Position numbers and translations under genes: made by a program
From: Gentiana macrophylla
Taxonomy: Eukaryota > Streptophyta > Magnoliopsida > Gentianales > Gentianaceae
DNA: 64,000 nucleotides
Direction: 5' to 3'
Assembly: GCA_026214975.1 (NCBI GenBank)
Contig: CM047810.1
Location: 38,805,280 to 38,869,279 of the forward strand
Notes under the pieces: model-generated
Databases searched by the model: none
Seen by the model: the letters and a program-made list of their open reading frames with translations, nothing else
Told to the model about the DNA's origin: nothing
Shown here: piece after piece, positions 21,966 to 34,500 of the stretch
Position numbering within the stretch: the stretch's first letter is position 1
How the letters are laid out: the number at the start of each line of letters is the position of its first letter

Positions 21966-23278
21966 CACTCCTTGCTCAGGCTTCCATGCCCTTAAAATTC
22001 TGGTGGGAAAGTTTCCAGCAAGCCATCATGATCATAAATGATCTTCCTACACCTTTTTTAGGAAATGTCTCACCCTTTCAAACCTTATTTCACACTAAGC
22101 CAGACTACACCAAATACAAGGTCTTTGGATGTGCCTGTTTTCCCAATCTTAGACCTTACAAGTCACACAAGTTTAGTTGCCATTATATTAAATGTGTAAA
22201 TCTAGGATTGAGCACAAAACACAAAGGGTATAGGTGTCTTGATCCCTCAGGTAGGATTTATATCAGCAGGGATGTGGTTTTCAATGAGATGAGCTTTCAT
22301 TTTCTAGAAGGATTCAACTTAGGCCCTCACAGATCTATCCATGTTATGCCCCATGTTTCCACTATCCCTTTTCCAAACTTGGACATCTATGATATCCCTA
22401 ATCCTGTCCCTATGACACATGCTGAGACCATTGTGACCACCAACCCTAGTCCTACCAATTCTGCTCCTAATCCTGATCTTAGCACATCCAGTCCCTTAGT
22501 GTCTCACACTTTTGACAATAGTCCCTTGATGTCTCACACTCCTAACATGACTCCTATACCTTCCCTGTCTGGTCATAATTCTCCAGACCCTGCCTCTCCT
22601 GAATCTGCTTCCACTTCCACCAGATTTCATCAATCCAGTCCTGAAACTGACAATTATGTACAACCATCTCCTGTATCCTCCTCTATGCCCTCCAGTCACC
22701 ATATGCAAACTAGATCCAAAAGTGGGATCTACAAACCTAAAGTCTATCAATCCTCTATAACCACCACCAATCTTCCCTCTCATCTTTCTGAACCTGTGAG
22801 AGTGTCTGAGGCATTGGGTATACCTGAATGGAAGAAAGAAATGGTTGAAGAATTTGAAGCTTTACAGAAGAACCACACTTGGGACTTGGTACCTCCTAGT
22901 ACTACATAGCATCTGGTTCCAAATATATGGGTTTTTAAGTTAAAGTTGAAGCCAGATGGGAGTGTGTTAAAACACAAAGCTCGACTGGTTGCCAAAGGCT
23001 TTTGTCAAACTTATGGGGTGGACTTTACTGATACCTTTAGTCCTGTGGCAAAAGCCTCCACCATCAGGGTTGTCTTAACTATTGCTGTGTCCGAAAATTG
23101 GAATGTAAGGCAGATGGACATTAACAATGCTTTCTTGAACGGTCCTATCACTGAATCCATTTTTATGCCACAGCCAGAAGGGTTTGAAGACTCACAGCAT
23201 CCACACTTTGTCTGTAAATTGAACAAAGCCTTGTACGGACTAAACAGGCTCCTAGAGCCTGGTTTGGGGCCTTGAGAC
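21926..23278 (+). pseudogene. Copia integrase C-terminus and RT first half (gag-pol part 2)
   Basis: Continues integrase (the region with FWWESFQQAI, KYKVFGCACFPNLRPY and RDVVFNE), a Pro/Ser-rich linker, then RT: EWKKEMVEEFEAL, a TAG at 22907-22909, and GSVLKHKARLVAKGF, DFTDTFSPVAK, RQMDINNAFLNG (first catalytic Asp) and KALYGLN. A one-base loss near 23248 precedes the solo-LTR insertion at 23279. Confidence 0.88.
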
Positions 23279-24754
23279 TGTCACGGATTTTATCTAAGAA
23301 AACAACAAGTAATAAAATTTATAAATCCAGTATTCCCCAAGTGTAGGGATCGTAGTATAGCGATTAATACCGGAGTTGATCACAGGGAATCGGGGTATCT
23401 AGTTCATTAATTTTCCTAAGATTGTTACCAATTATTTCTAAACCTAAAACTAAAAACGAAAAGAAAATTGGATAGAGGATTGTCAGTCCAAAGCCAGGAA
23501 AGATAATTGCGAAAATAAATAAATAAAGCTACAACTAAGAAAAACGATAAAACTAACGAATCATGATAATGACTGAAGCAAATCAACATCGAACAAACCA
23601 TGATCCACCATCCCGCAACCCTTATTCTCCTCTCTGGATTATCTCATGATGATCTAATTAAAGATGTGGTTCACCTCTCATAAGTATGAATCCCTACTCT
23701 CGTAGATAATTCGTCTATCAATCTCATCATCTCTCGATCTATAGAGATTAACGCTATCAAAACAAGGTGTAAGATCTCTCAATCTAGCAACCTAGATATC
23801 TAACCTATCAACTCTCGTTATGTGAAGGTTAAAAATCCCATCTTTCCTATGGTGATCTAAGGTTTACACCGACTCTCGTCATACGGTAAACATCAATAAC
23901 AACAATCTCTCGATATGCGTTGCATAACAAATAATCAAAGGAAAGAAACAAGCTTTAATTAAAACACTCACAAAATCATCCAAAGAAAGAATAAAAACGC
24001 TGCTGGAAAATCTCCCATGGCTGCTCCAAGTTCACAGCTTCAGGACAACACCATGGAGTCGAACAAGAATAGAAAAACGGAAACAAAAACCTAACTAATC
24101 AGCAACCCTAGCCTCCCCAAAGGGGACTGGGGCCGCCTAGGGTTTTCTCCTAATGATTGTGTATCAATAGGTCTCAATAATGTATGAAAATCTGATGTAA
24201 TTAGGGTTGGGGCGCAGCTGATATTTATAGAAAACTAGGTCGGCTGCTCTAAGTCGGTTATTTGGACGCCCGTCTGGTGCCTCTGGACGCTCGTCCATTC
24301 TTCTGGACTTCCTTCAGACGTCCGTCCAGGCTGCGTCCAAACTCTCTGTATCAAATTTCTTCTCCTGGACGCCAGTCCAGGCTGGACGGGACTTGGACGC
24401 TAGTTCAGCTGGATCCAAATTCCAAATCTTCAACTCTATCTCTTTTCTTCTATCCAATTCCATCCTTATCTCTTTTTCATCCATTAAATCCGACATTTAT
24501 CTTCATTTAATCATCTTTTGAACCGCAATTATGCATCTACATGTCATCAAAAACATCGCAAAGTGTAATAGTATCCAAATAAACATAAAATCATCAATAA
24601 AACACATAAATTAACCAATTTTGCGAATAAACCATTTAAAACCTCACTTGCTCAATATTTCAATATAAAGCTCGATTTCTATGAAAAACATCCAAATATG
24701 GGGGAAATTGATATAAAATATATCCTTATAAAACATATAAAATCACCCTTAACA
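23279..24754 (+). mobile_element. Solo LTR (1,476 bp) inserted in the RT gene
   Basis: Starts TGTCACGGATTTTATC and ends CCCTTAACA, with GAGAC at both sides (23274-23278, 24755-24759). Removing it and one GAGAC rejoins the RT frame (GALR, then HQMLHWGF). No internal region is present, so it is a recombined solo LTR. A TATA-like TATTTATAG lies at 24229. Directly after it comes a GC-rich block repeating CTGGACG-CGTCC words (24266-24420). Two LTR-like sequences at about 40725-42330 and 43193-44822 share this layout. Confidence 0.88.
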
Positions 24755-25784
24755 GAGACATCAGATGCTACATTGGGGGTTTCAACAGTCCAGGACTGAT
24801 CATACTTTATTTATATTACAAACTGCTTCTGATCTTCTATATGTACTAATATATGTTGATGATATATTAGTAACAGGAAATTCTTCAAGACTGATGCAGA
24901 AGTTCATTACCCTTCTTGACTCCAGATTTTCCTTGATGGATTTGGGGCCTATTGCTCATTTTCTAGGGATGCAAGCACATAGGGACACTACTGGAATGCT
25001 ACTGTCTCAGTAGCACTATGCAGCACAACTGTTAAAAAAATTAAACATGGAGAATATCAAGTCCAGCTCCTTGCCTATCACTTTTGGAGAGCATCTTAGT
25101 CCAACTCAAGGGATTCTAAGGGATAATCCTACCCTTTATAGGAGTGCTATTGGGGGTCTCCAATTTTTGACATCCACAAGGCCTGATATTACTTTTTCTG
25201 TCAATTATCTGAGTCAGTTCATGCAAAGGCCAACCTTGGATCATTGGCAAGCCCTTAAGAAACTCTTAAGATATGTCAAAGGCACCTTACATTACTGCCT
25301 CTTTATCCTTGCTGGAAGTGATATGAGTATTCAGGGGTTTTCTGATGCTGACTGGGCAAGTTTTCCATCTGATAGGAAGTCTGTAACAAGATACTGTGTG
25401 TACATAGGCTCATCTTTGGTCTCATGGTGTTCTAAGAAACAGTCTGTGGTAGCTAGGTCCAAAGATCGAGTCTCAATACTGTGTCCTTAGCCAACTTATC
25501 GCCAGAAATAGCCTGGCTAAGACAAACTCTTGACCAACTCAAGATTGGAAGTTCTTCACCTCCTGTTGCACAGTGTGATAGCCTTGGAGCGACTTTCACT
25601 TGCTCAGAACCCTGTCTATCATGCCCGTACTAAACACATTGAAGTGGATGTGCATTTTATTCGAGACAAAGTGATCAACAAAGAACTTCAATTGAATTAT
25701 ATTCTATCAGCATCTCAAATAGCAGATTTGTTTACTAAAGCTTTGCCTACATCTCAGTTTACTAATTTCAGGAGCAATCTGTAA
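24755..25784 (+). pseudogene. Copia RT second half and RNase H (gag-pol part 3)
   Basis: After the solo LTR the frame resumes with HWGFQQSRTDHTLF, the RT active site YVDDILVTG (about 24855-24881), LGPIAHFLGM, a TAG at 25011-25013, then STRPDITFSVNYLSQF, GFSDADWAS (RNase H first Asp) and SLVSWCSKKQSVVARS. A frameshift at about 25460 is followed by HIEVDVHFIRD and ASQIADLFTKALP. It is cut at 25780 by a second LTR; its last codons continue at 27728. Confidence 0.9.
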
Positions 25785-27727
25785 CATCCCGACTTTTTAG
25801 AAAAGATAAAATAGTCATTGGGTGTATTTACTACGACCAATTTATTATTTATCCTATTTATTTAATTAAAAATGATTTAATTAAAAGAATTTAGTTATTT
25901 AATTAATTAAGGAATTTAATTAAATTGCTATAAAAAGAACTAATCCCCAAAATCAATGATTTTATTCCATAGAAAATTCTGAAAATAAAAGGGGAGGAAC
26001 GGCGATGAAGCAACGCAGGAGATGCCAGAAAAAGGGAGAATGTAAACTTCAACCGTGTGACCAATCCGTTCATCTGTTCAAGATGCCGCAGGAGAGAAAA
26101 GTGATCACCGTGAGGAGATGCAACTTTGGAAAATAACATCTCTCAATTTCGTAAGTTTTCAGTTTAGCCCTAGTTTTCGGTATTCGTAGAGTTCGATTCT
26201 TGAAAATTTTGTATCTTTCAATCCGTAACTCTGTTTTTCAGCCATGAGTAGTCGAAAAGATCGTCTTGGAGTGTAGATCATTCTAAAATTAGTTTTGCAG
26301 CAGTAATCCAGGTAATTTGCAGTTTTATGCTCTTTTTCAGTTTCGTTTTTGCGTAAAATAGGATTTTAGGGTTTTGTTTATCAAATAGGTTTTGGGGTTG
26401 AGGATCAACAGGTTGTTGCGCTTGCTTGATGTTTTGCTTTCGGTTTTGCTGGAAATTAAGGTAAGAGGCTCTTCCTAATGAGTAATTATAGTTTTATAAT
26501 GATAGGTTGAGTTTTGGTGAGTTTTGGTGTTGTTTGGTGATAGAATTCATGCTAAGTTGTAATTAATAAGATGTGATATGTTTTGGTATATTTGTGTTGA
26601 GTTTTAAATTTCTATTTTTTTGATTCAATAACATTAATTAAATATGAACAAGCTTCGATTGAACTTCTGATTCGTTCAGTTAAAACACCGAATGTACTCT
26701 TAAAGGGAGTTGAAGTTCGGATCCGTCGGAAGGGCATGAAAGAGCTTGTGCTTTGATGAACTAGAGTTCATCAATGTCTGTGTATGTGCTAGGCCTTGTC
26801 CGTGTCTAGTGGTCTAAGTACAAGAGTAGGAGATGTGAGGGAGCTTACTTGAAAACACTTAGGTGACTAGTTAATTCACAATAATAATTACATAAGTGTA
26901 GTAAAAGCTAAAACGCCACTTACTCTTGGTTGAAATCGATTCAAATCGGCGATGTGATACGCTTATAAAAGGTGGACAACGCCATCGGCTCAAAAGGTCA
27001 AGGGCGTGGAGGAAATCCATCGGACGATATGCATACCGGGAGATCCGGACTACCGGTGCTAATCACCGTAGTTGGCAAGTATATCTCGTGGTGGAATTTT
27101 CATCATGCATTGTGTCCTTGAGTAATGAAGTAACCCAGATAAGCTAAGCTAGAAACGTTTAGTCATGACATGTCGATGAGCATTGATTGAACCCTAGATT
27201 GAGTCGGTCTCATAAAGATAATTTAATAATCATAATAATAACCTTTCGTTGTATAACTTAGTTATTCATTAGCTTCTCAATTTTACTAATTACTTTGTAC
27301 TTACCTCCTTTGCATTTTCTTTTGTATGTATTGTGGGGTGAGAAGACGAACATGTTGATCAAGTGTAGATGACGACCTTTAAAGACTTTGAAGTCTTGAC
27401 AAAGCTCTTAGTTTATTTCTTTGTAAAGGTTGTACTAGACTAGTTGTATTTCTTTTCTTAGACTTGTTGTACTTCTACTTTTAAGACATCGTATTGTATA
27501 AGTCTTTGGGTTTTTTGTCGTTGTAATTTAACTATCCATCTTTAGCATGGTTACTTTCTATTCATAGTAGAATTTATGTTTTTACCTCAGTCTTTTAGCT
27601 TCCGTTTGCTTTTATTTGATACTGACGACGTAGAGGCTGCGTATAATGTTAGATTTATTTAATCTTATACGCTACTGAACGCTTTCTTTCTGGATAAGCT
27701 ACGCCAGATCCTGAAATGGGCGTTATA
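25780..27727 (+). mobile_element. Solo LTR (1,948 bp) inserted at the end of pol
   Basis: Starts TGTAACATCCCGAC and ends GGGCGTTATA, with CAATC before and CAAAC after (4 of 5 bases of a target duplication). Removing it restores a natural Copia pol end: FRSKPNVM, then TTFSLRG, running into the purine tract. Long terminal-like ends of this kind (TGTAACATCCC..GGGCGTTA) suggest a Ty3-type parent, which is inference. There is no coding frame and no second LTR. Confidence 0.75.
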
Positions 27728-27757
27728 CAAACCGAATGTGATGCCTACCACATTTAG

Positions 27758-27769
27758 TTTGAGGGGAGG
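27758..27769 (+). other. Polypurine tract of the Copia element
   Basis: TTTGAGGGGAGG lies directly before the 3' LTR. It primes plus-strand synthesis in this family. Confidence 0.85.
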
Positions 27770-27914
27770 TGTTAAGTTATTTGTTGTTACTACTGAGGGC
27801 ATTTTAGTCTTTTATGTTTACTGGACATGTTGTTGCTAGATTCTGTTATATAGTGTGTTTGTACCACATAATCTAATATGATGATAAGATATTATCTTCT
27901 ACAAACTCCTCTCT
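27770..27914 (+). repeat. 3' LTR of the Copia element
   Basis: 145 bp, matching the 5' LTR; followed by the CCTTG duplication at 27915-27919. Confidence 0.93.
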
Positions 27915-27931
27915 CCTTGCCACATCCACGT

Positions 27932-28179
27932 CAAACCCTTCCTATGCTAATTTTTAATATTCATATACCTGAGAATAGTTAAGCAAAGAACTATGTATAC
28001 TATTGAAGATATTGATATAGTTATATAGCATTCTTCACACAAAATCATCATTTGGTTGTGACCGTCCGTATCTATATTTTGTCGTACTTTTTTTTTTTTG
28101 GGTACAAAATGAGAAATGCACGATGAGATGTTTAGAGTATAGACGTGAACATTAAATATATTTTATCCATATTATTAGA
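27932..28179. repeat. Direct repeat, copy 2 (about 250 bp)
   Basis: Same sequence and orientation as 18745-18999. Before the Copia insertion the two copies were only about 500 bp apart, with the MULE remnant between them. Confidence 0.9.
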
Positions 28180-29074
28180 GTTGAACAGTTGACAGTTTAC
28201 AGAGAAATGGGTTCATGCATGATATTCTGTTCAATCAAGGGGGTGATTTTTTTAATATATATATGCATGTGGCTTACAAAGTTGTCTGTTGAGCTACGAT
28301 AAATATTTGCATTAGAATATAAACATAGCTACGATAAATATTTAACAGATCAATTGGTATAGCTTTTACTTGTATGGTTTAAAACGTCATTAGAAAACAA
28401 CAAAATGCTCTTTTTGATATTATAAGTGACATTTGCTAAAAGGCAATATTTATTAATATAAAAAAGAAGCGACAGATATGAAATGAGAAAGCTAATATCT
28501 GGCAACATATACTTAAATACAAACCATTCCTAAATTTTAGTGATAAAAAAAGGTGGCCGCATCTACCTGGATGGTGAGGTGGGGTTTGTCTGATTCTCAC
28601 CCAAAAAAAAAAAAAAGAAAAAAAAAACTAAACAAATATTTATCACTGTTATGTGAGATGGGGACACACAGATGGCCAAGTGAGTGGGAAGTGGTACACA
28701 GAGATGATTGAACATAGACAATGATATATTTATGAGGAGAGAAGTGGTACACGAATGCAAGAAACAGTGGAGGGATCGAGTCTCTCCAATATTTTTCTAT
28801 TGGCCAAAATCTTATCTCATCTTTTTTCCTGATTATTGGAAACGGAAGGGATCTCTGGATCTTTCTTTCTTTTCTTACCTCAGGCCCTGTTGATTCCTTT
28901 GCTCCTATATGAGGAACTAGAAATGGGCACAATCAATTTTATTTCTGTCATGTACATGTGACAGATTCACGGTTCATTGAATTTAAAGTCATGCAACAAT
29001 GTTTGTGGGATCATGCAACAAATGTTTGTGGGATATGTGGTTCCCCATATTTTATGTGCACAAAGAGAAAAAGG
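28180..29074. other. No gene recognised
   Basis: AT-rich, with an A-rich run at about 28602-28627. Open frames here are short and unconvincing. Confidence 0.4.
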
Positions 29075-29763
29075 TTAAGGATGTATAAATCTTAAACCTT
29101 TGAAAAGTTCAAAAAAATTCTACAGTGAAGTTGAGAAGCAAACTAGCTATAAACAAATTAAAACCCTTCGATCTGATCGAGATTCTTCTTGAATGGATTC
29201 TCCCTGAGACATCCCAAATGAATAGAGTGTCAAAAAGAAGGAATCGTAGTTTTTTGACATAAGACGGTCCATGATGTGTCATGCAACTCTCCCAAAATCG
29301 TTTGGGGTGCACACTAAAAACAGAATCCTATACAATTAATCGAGTTCCATCATTTATGGTTGATTCCACTCCATACAAGGTATTAGTAAAGAAGAAACCT
29401 AATCTGGATATTAGAAACCTTGGGGATACCCTGCTTATGTAAAGCGGGCAATGCCCGATAAACTAAAAGCTAGATCTGACAGGTCTTTTTATGGGATATC
29501 CTAAAGAAACTAGATGATACCAATTTTACTGCCCTGAAGAGCAATAAGTGTTTGTATCTGAAGATTGAGTTCATCCTTGAAAGGGACAGTGAAAGTAATA
29601 TTGATCACTAAAAAGTTCAAGAACCACATGATGACAATAGTCACTTAATAGAAATAGAGCATGCACCGCATAATTATGAGGTGCAAACCCCAGCTCAAAC
29701 ACATAGACTCTCCGGAGGTCCACTAAGGAACATTGTGAAGCTGATACATACATTGGCCTCTAC
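29075..29763 (+). pseudogene. Older Copia pol remnant, integrase part
   Basis: Fragments in shifting frames: KTLRSD (integrase core, about 29162-29180), an EGIVVF-like piece, GDTLLM-type and KRAMPDKLKARSD pieces (about 29440-29480), a YPKE piece, then KIEFILERDSESNID, and an Asp/His-rich linker (to EADTYI). This is the integrase-to-RT linker of a Copia element. No gag is seen to the left. LARD copy A splits it at 29763; the sequence continues at 38791. Confidence 0.75.
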
Positions 29764-31542
29764 TGAAGGAAGTAAGATCATAGATCTAAATAAACTAGAT
29801 CTATGCGCAGTGGATGTATCACGATTCATATATTATAACACATAAACAAAGGATTTAATTACTACAAGGGGGTTAGAAAAACCATACCAATAGTAGGAAG
29901 AGAAGCTTTGATCTTAGGACGAGAAGCCTTGATCTTCCAATGTGTTCTCCAAACGGTGGTTGGTGGACACCGATTCTTGAATTGGAACCTCCTTGATATG
30001 CAACCGAGAAAAAAAACCTAAGTTTTTCTCCAATCGTGGAGCTAAGATCGAACTCCTTAGCCTTTTTTTCTCTATGAATTTCGTGGCTTTTTTTCTTCTC
30101 TCTGGGGAGGGGAACTTCTTTTTATAAGCCAAAACTGGTAGAGAAAAACCTATACCCAATCTGCTTAACAAAATAAAAGAGATAATTCTAAGTATTATTA
30201 TCCAATAAAAATAAGAGATAATTATAATCTTATAATAATAAAATATAATTATCCTTATAGTTAAGAGATAAATAATAAATAAATTATTTTCTTTTATTTA
30301 TCCAATTAATTATTTAACAAATAAATAACTAATTACACAATATGTCATTATCCAGAAAACTAATTTTTGGAAAATCCAAGACATATTGGCGCCACACTAA
30401 GCTCAACTGTGCCCATGAAAATGCTCTTTTCAGTATAATATTATTTAAATTTAACTAAATAATATTCATGTATATTAATTAGTTGGTCCAACCAATTAAT
30501 TATTTCTCGAGGCCCAAATAAACAAGGATATTAGCCCAATTATAGTAATCACATCGTGACTACGACCTATAACAGAGAAATTTCCAATAATTAAATATAA
30601 TATTCATCGAATGTAATAAATATATATAATTATTAATTCCGGGATTACGCCACCATAAACCCAAAACTGAACTCTACCAATTATAGATATATACTTATAC
30701 TCAACCCATAGAGTGAATAAGCGTCCATTGATATAAGCACTACATACGGATTAACCCTCCATAGACCGTCCACTCTGTGTGGGATGTCTCCGTAAACCCA
30801 ACACAGAATATCTTATCCTTATTTACCATTAACCTCCTGATGACCAATTAGTACACATATCTGACTAGTAGCTAATTAGTCAAATGTGAACTCCCGGGAT
30901 CGATCACTTTCTTAGGGCTAACAAATAAGGATCGTCTCTACTTCCCATGAGGAAGGAATGTATTCCATATCTGTGAAAATCGAACTACTCACTCATCAGG
31001 AGATAGTGCCAATGAGAAGTGACTTGGAACACATATTTAAGTGAACCGTAACTAACACATCAAACACTACCCGATACAAGTAGCACCCTGTGGTCACCTC
31101 AGGATTAAGGTTGATCCATATATGATCATTTAATGATTTAATAAGATTCCTCGATTACGGAATTATATCGAGAAATACAGATTAAATCGGTCCAGTCCTA
31201 TTTGAATGCCATCATATATAAATGCCCCACGTAGTACCTCTACCGACAAATCGATAAGACTATCACACCCTAAGGTGTTCTCAAGCATTATTGGTGTTTT
31301 AATCAAGAGACCCAAAACTCTGATTAAGTTCACCACGGACTAACAGTTTAAGCATATCTCCACTAACTCAATCCTCACATGTAATCCATACACCGAGTTA
31401 AGTGGTTACATACAGATATACTTAGGGTTTGCAGCAGTGTATTACTTTACAAGCACAAAGCAAGTAATAAGGTGAGATAAATTCTGTCATCCATTTATCA
31501 AAAACAATTACACAAATTGTCTTTCGGGCACTACACCTAACA
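29764..31542 (-). repeat. 3' LTR of LARD copy A
   Basis: On the plus strand it reads from TGAAGGAAGTAAGATC to CACTACACCTAACA, the inverse of TGTTAGGTGTAGTG. About 1,779 bp; matches 37040-38790. Confidence 0.9.
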
Positions 31543-34500
31543 ATCTCCCACTTGCACGAAATGACAAGCAACGATTGTTTTTAGAGCACACCATTTCTCA
31601 TCTTATTCACAACACTCTTCCACTTTCTCTAAAAGCAGATGAGATATATCCCTCAATGCCGTACCCTCCAAGCACTCGACTTGGTAGACTGATTAGTTTG
31701 GTTGTCGGCTCGAGATGATCTTTAGGATCGAAACGTCACCGGTCCATCTAATCAGGCGGTACTCCCACTTGCACCCGAATATACAATCATATTATTCCTC
31801 ATTCTTCAAAGATACTTGAGGATGTATTAAACTGCTATTCAATGCTCGAATCCGAGATTCGACTACTATTGACTTGTTATAACCTGACTTGCCGTTATCC
31901 AAGAGAGACTCTATCCCATTTTCTCTTTATCCGAAGATTTAGAGAGTCATTCCTGAGAGGTAGGGTAGGACTACTCTCGTTGAATGTTGCATCCGTATAT
32001 GCAAGATCATCTTAACCAATAAGACGGATGGGATAGCAAATGACTCATTCTTGTGAATTTGAACGAATCAAATTCTTAGAATATAGTCCAATTCTCTCAT
32101 CCAGAGAATCTTGGCGTGTCAGTTTCCGACTTCAGATAGAACACTCATGTTGTTTCCAATCATTTATAAACACTAATACTACTACTTTACCAATATTGAT
32201 ATTCAGTCTATGAAAGACTTATCAATATTCTGGTCAAGTCCACATATTTTAAAACATGTGACTTTAATTGACCGAGAGGTTCTCTTAAATCCACAAAGGA
32301 TATAAGCCTCGGCATTCATCCTGCCATTTGTTCTAACCAAGACCCTTCTGTTCCGAATGAATCCAAACTCCGTTTTTCGGCAAGAAAGTCTCAGGGAATC
32401 ACCCCTATTTTCTGCTTTCTAACGAAATCTAGCAAGACTGAGTGGTGAGAGAGTTCAAGGTCTGGTTAACTCTCTACTTGTCATGGAATCACCCCTAGAC
32501 CACTCAACTTTGCGCTGAAAGTTTAAATTTTCCTATTCATTCGACTCTTTTCGTGTAGATCCAATTGCTCCCACTGGGCTGAGACACTCAGTGGTTCTAC
32601 AAGAGGTCAACAGAATCAAGTACCAAAACTCCATTCATAGGGTTAAGGCTTTCAAACCAACCTCTATGATCGTAATCCTATACACCCCACCAAGAGCCAT
32701 GGTTATCAATCACCCAAGCAGATCAGAAAGTCCACAAAACCACAATGGGTCAACGGTTAAACCATACTCCCACTGCGTTTTGGGTGGATTGACATTCGAT
32801 CTAGTAGTATTTATCGGTGTAGTCACCAACAACCGATGTTGGGCGTGGCTCCGACTAAATCAAATAGTAACTTCCTGAGTAACCGTATTACAAGGTTTAA
32901 GGTCATTACTTATAGATTGTATCGAGAGGGCTTGTGGATGTTTAACCGTCACTTTTTGATCTCAAGAATCTCATAACCAACCTTCACTGCCTCATTAAGA
33001 TATTTCACGAACAATCTAAACGTATGCATAAAAATCTCCAAATCCTACCTTCAAGTATTAAGTGCTAAATGCGTACATTTACGGAAGTGGTGTGAACCGA
33101 ATTCACCCTTATCCATAAATTCACTAGCATCTTCTAGTAGACTTCTCGGTTTACATAATAATGTTAACCGTTATTTTGCAACCAATTATCTTAATCGAGT
33201 TTAGCGAAGGTATTGTAGTACATCAATAACTATATAGGGCAAGTCTATGGTTTCTTTCTCAGTGAAAAATGTTCCACTAGAAGGCAGGCCGAGCATCAGT
33301 CCCAAGACTATGTGATAGCCAATTTCTGAGCATGGAATACTCTATTCTCTGTTAAAATAAGAGACCCCTCCTCGCATTCTTTAGATAAACTAAATCGTGT
33401 TTCGAGTAGTAATCAAACAAAATGTCACCACTCAAAAGCTCCCATTAGCTTGTATCTCTCACTAGACCCCAAAGGTCAATATGAACAAGCTATGTTACTT
33501 CTTCAGATTTATTACCCTTTCCCAATTGAAAGGAAGCTTAGTCATTGTTCTTTTAAGACAGTGTTCCGAGACTGGGAGATAGGAATCATCCTTAGCCAGT
33601 CGTTAGGTCTTATCTCTAGGATATATGCACTAATTAATAGATTTTGAAGAATCGTTTATCTTAATAAGGAAACCATTTGCCTATAATAGTTTAAAACGTG
33701 GTACATATACCTTTTCAGTATTTCTTAGTGGTTCTGACTTTATCAAACAAAAGTCCGAGTCACGGATTCGTACTACAAATGTCATATTCACTTTCTATGA
33801 GGCAACAATATGTCGAGTTGAAAGTGAATCCATTTGTTCCAACGAATCTGAAAACAGAAAAATAAATTTTCCATGATATTTAAGGATCGAATCCAAAATT
33901 CATTTCCTCATACTACTCCCACTATTCTAGCTGAAATTACTGCCCGTTGTTACTCTATTAATCGTTAATGCAAAGCTTCCTTGTTCTTCCAAAGAACTTA
34001 GCTCCCGAGTCGAGTTACTCGGTTAAGAAAGTTGCTAAGGATTCATTGGTTAGTGATCCGAAATCACTTTCCTCATCCTATACTTTCTTTAATATTTCGG
34101 TTTAGACTCAAACTTAATTTAGATTATTAACACTTGTAGACATTCTTTCCCATTCTTGACTTTCCTTAAAAGGAAATAGTCTTGAACTAGCAGTTCATTT
34201 GAGTAGACACTACTCGTGAACTGTGGGATGTCTAATGAAAGCGTTACCAAGTGGGACTAATTTTCTAATAAATTAGAAAAACAACAAAACATAAGATTAA
34301 AGCTCCCACTAGTTTATCGGTTCCAAATACTGTCTAACTATCAACACTTTAATTTATGATTCTCTAATTTTTTTATTAGAAAATTTCTCGTGTAGCCACT
34401 ACACAATTAAAAATTCACTAAAGAATTTTACCATCCCAATTATCTTTCAAACTAACTATGGTTGTCTCTCGTCCAACACGAGTGACAGCAGTGACATACT

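Larger units (their letters stand above)
19477..27914 (+). mobile_element. Copia LTR retrotransposon with two nested insertions
   Basis: Two 145-bp LTRs (19477-19621, 27770-27914) enclose a primer site, gag-pol remnants and a purine tract, flanked by CCTTG duplications. Removing the insertions at 23279-24754 and 25780-27727, with one copy of each target duplication, leaves an element of about 5 kb, normal for Copia. LTRs start TG but end CT rather than CA. gag-pol is broken by point stops and frameshifts. Confidence 0.92.
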
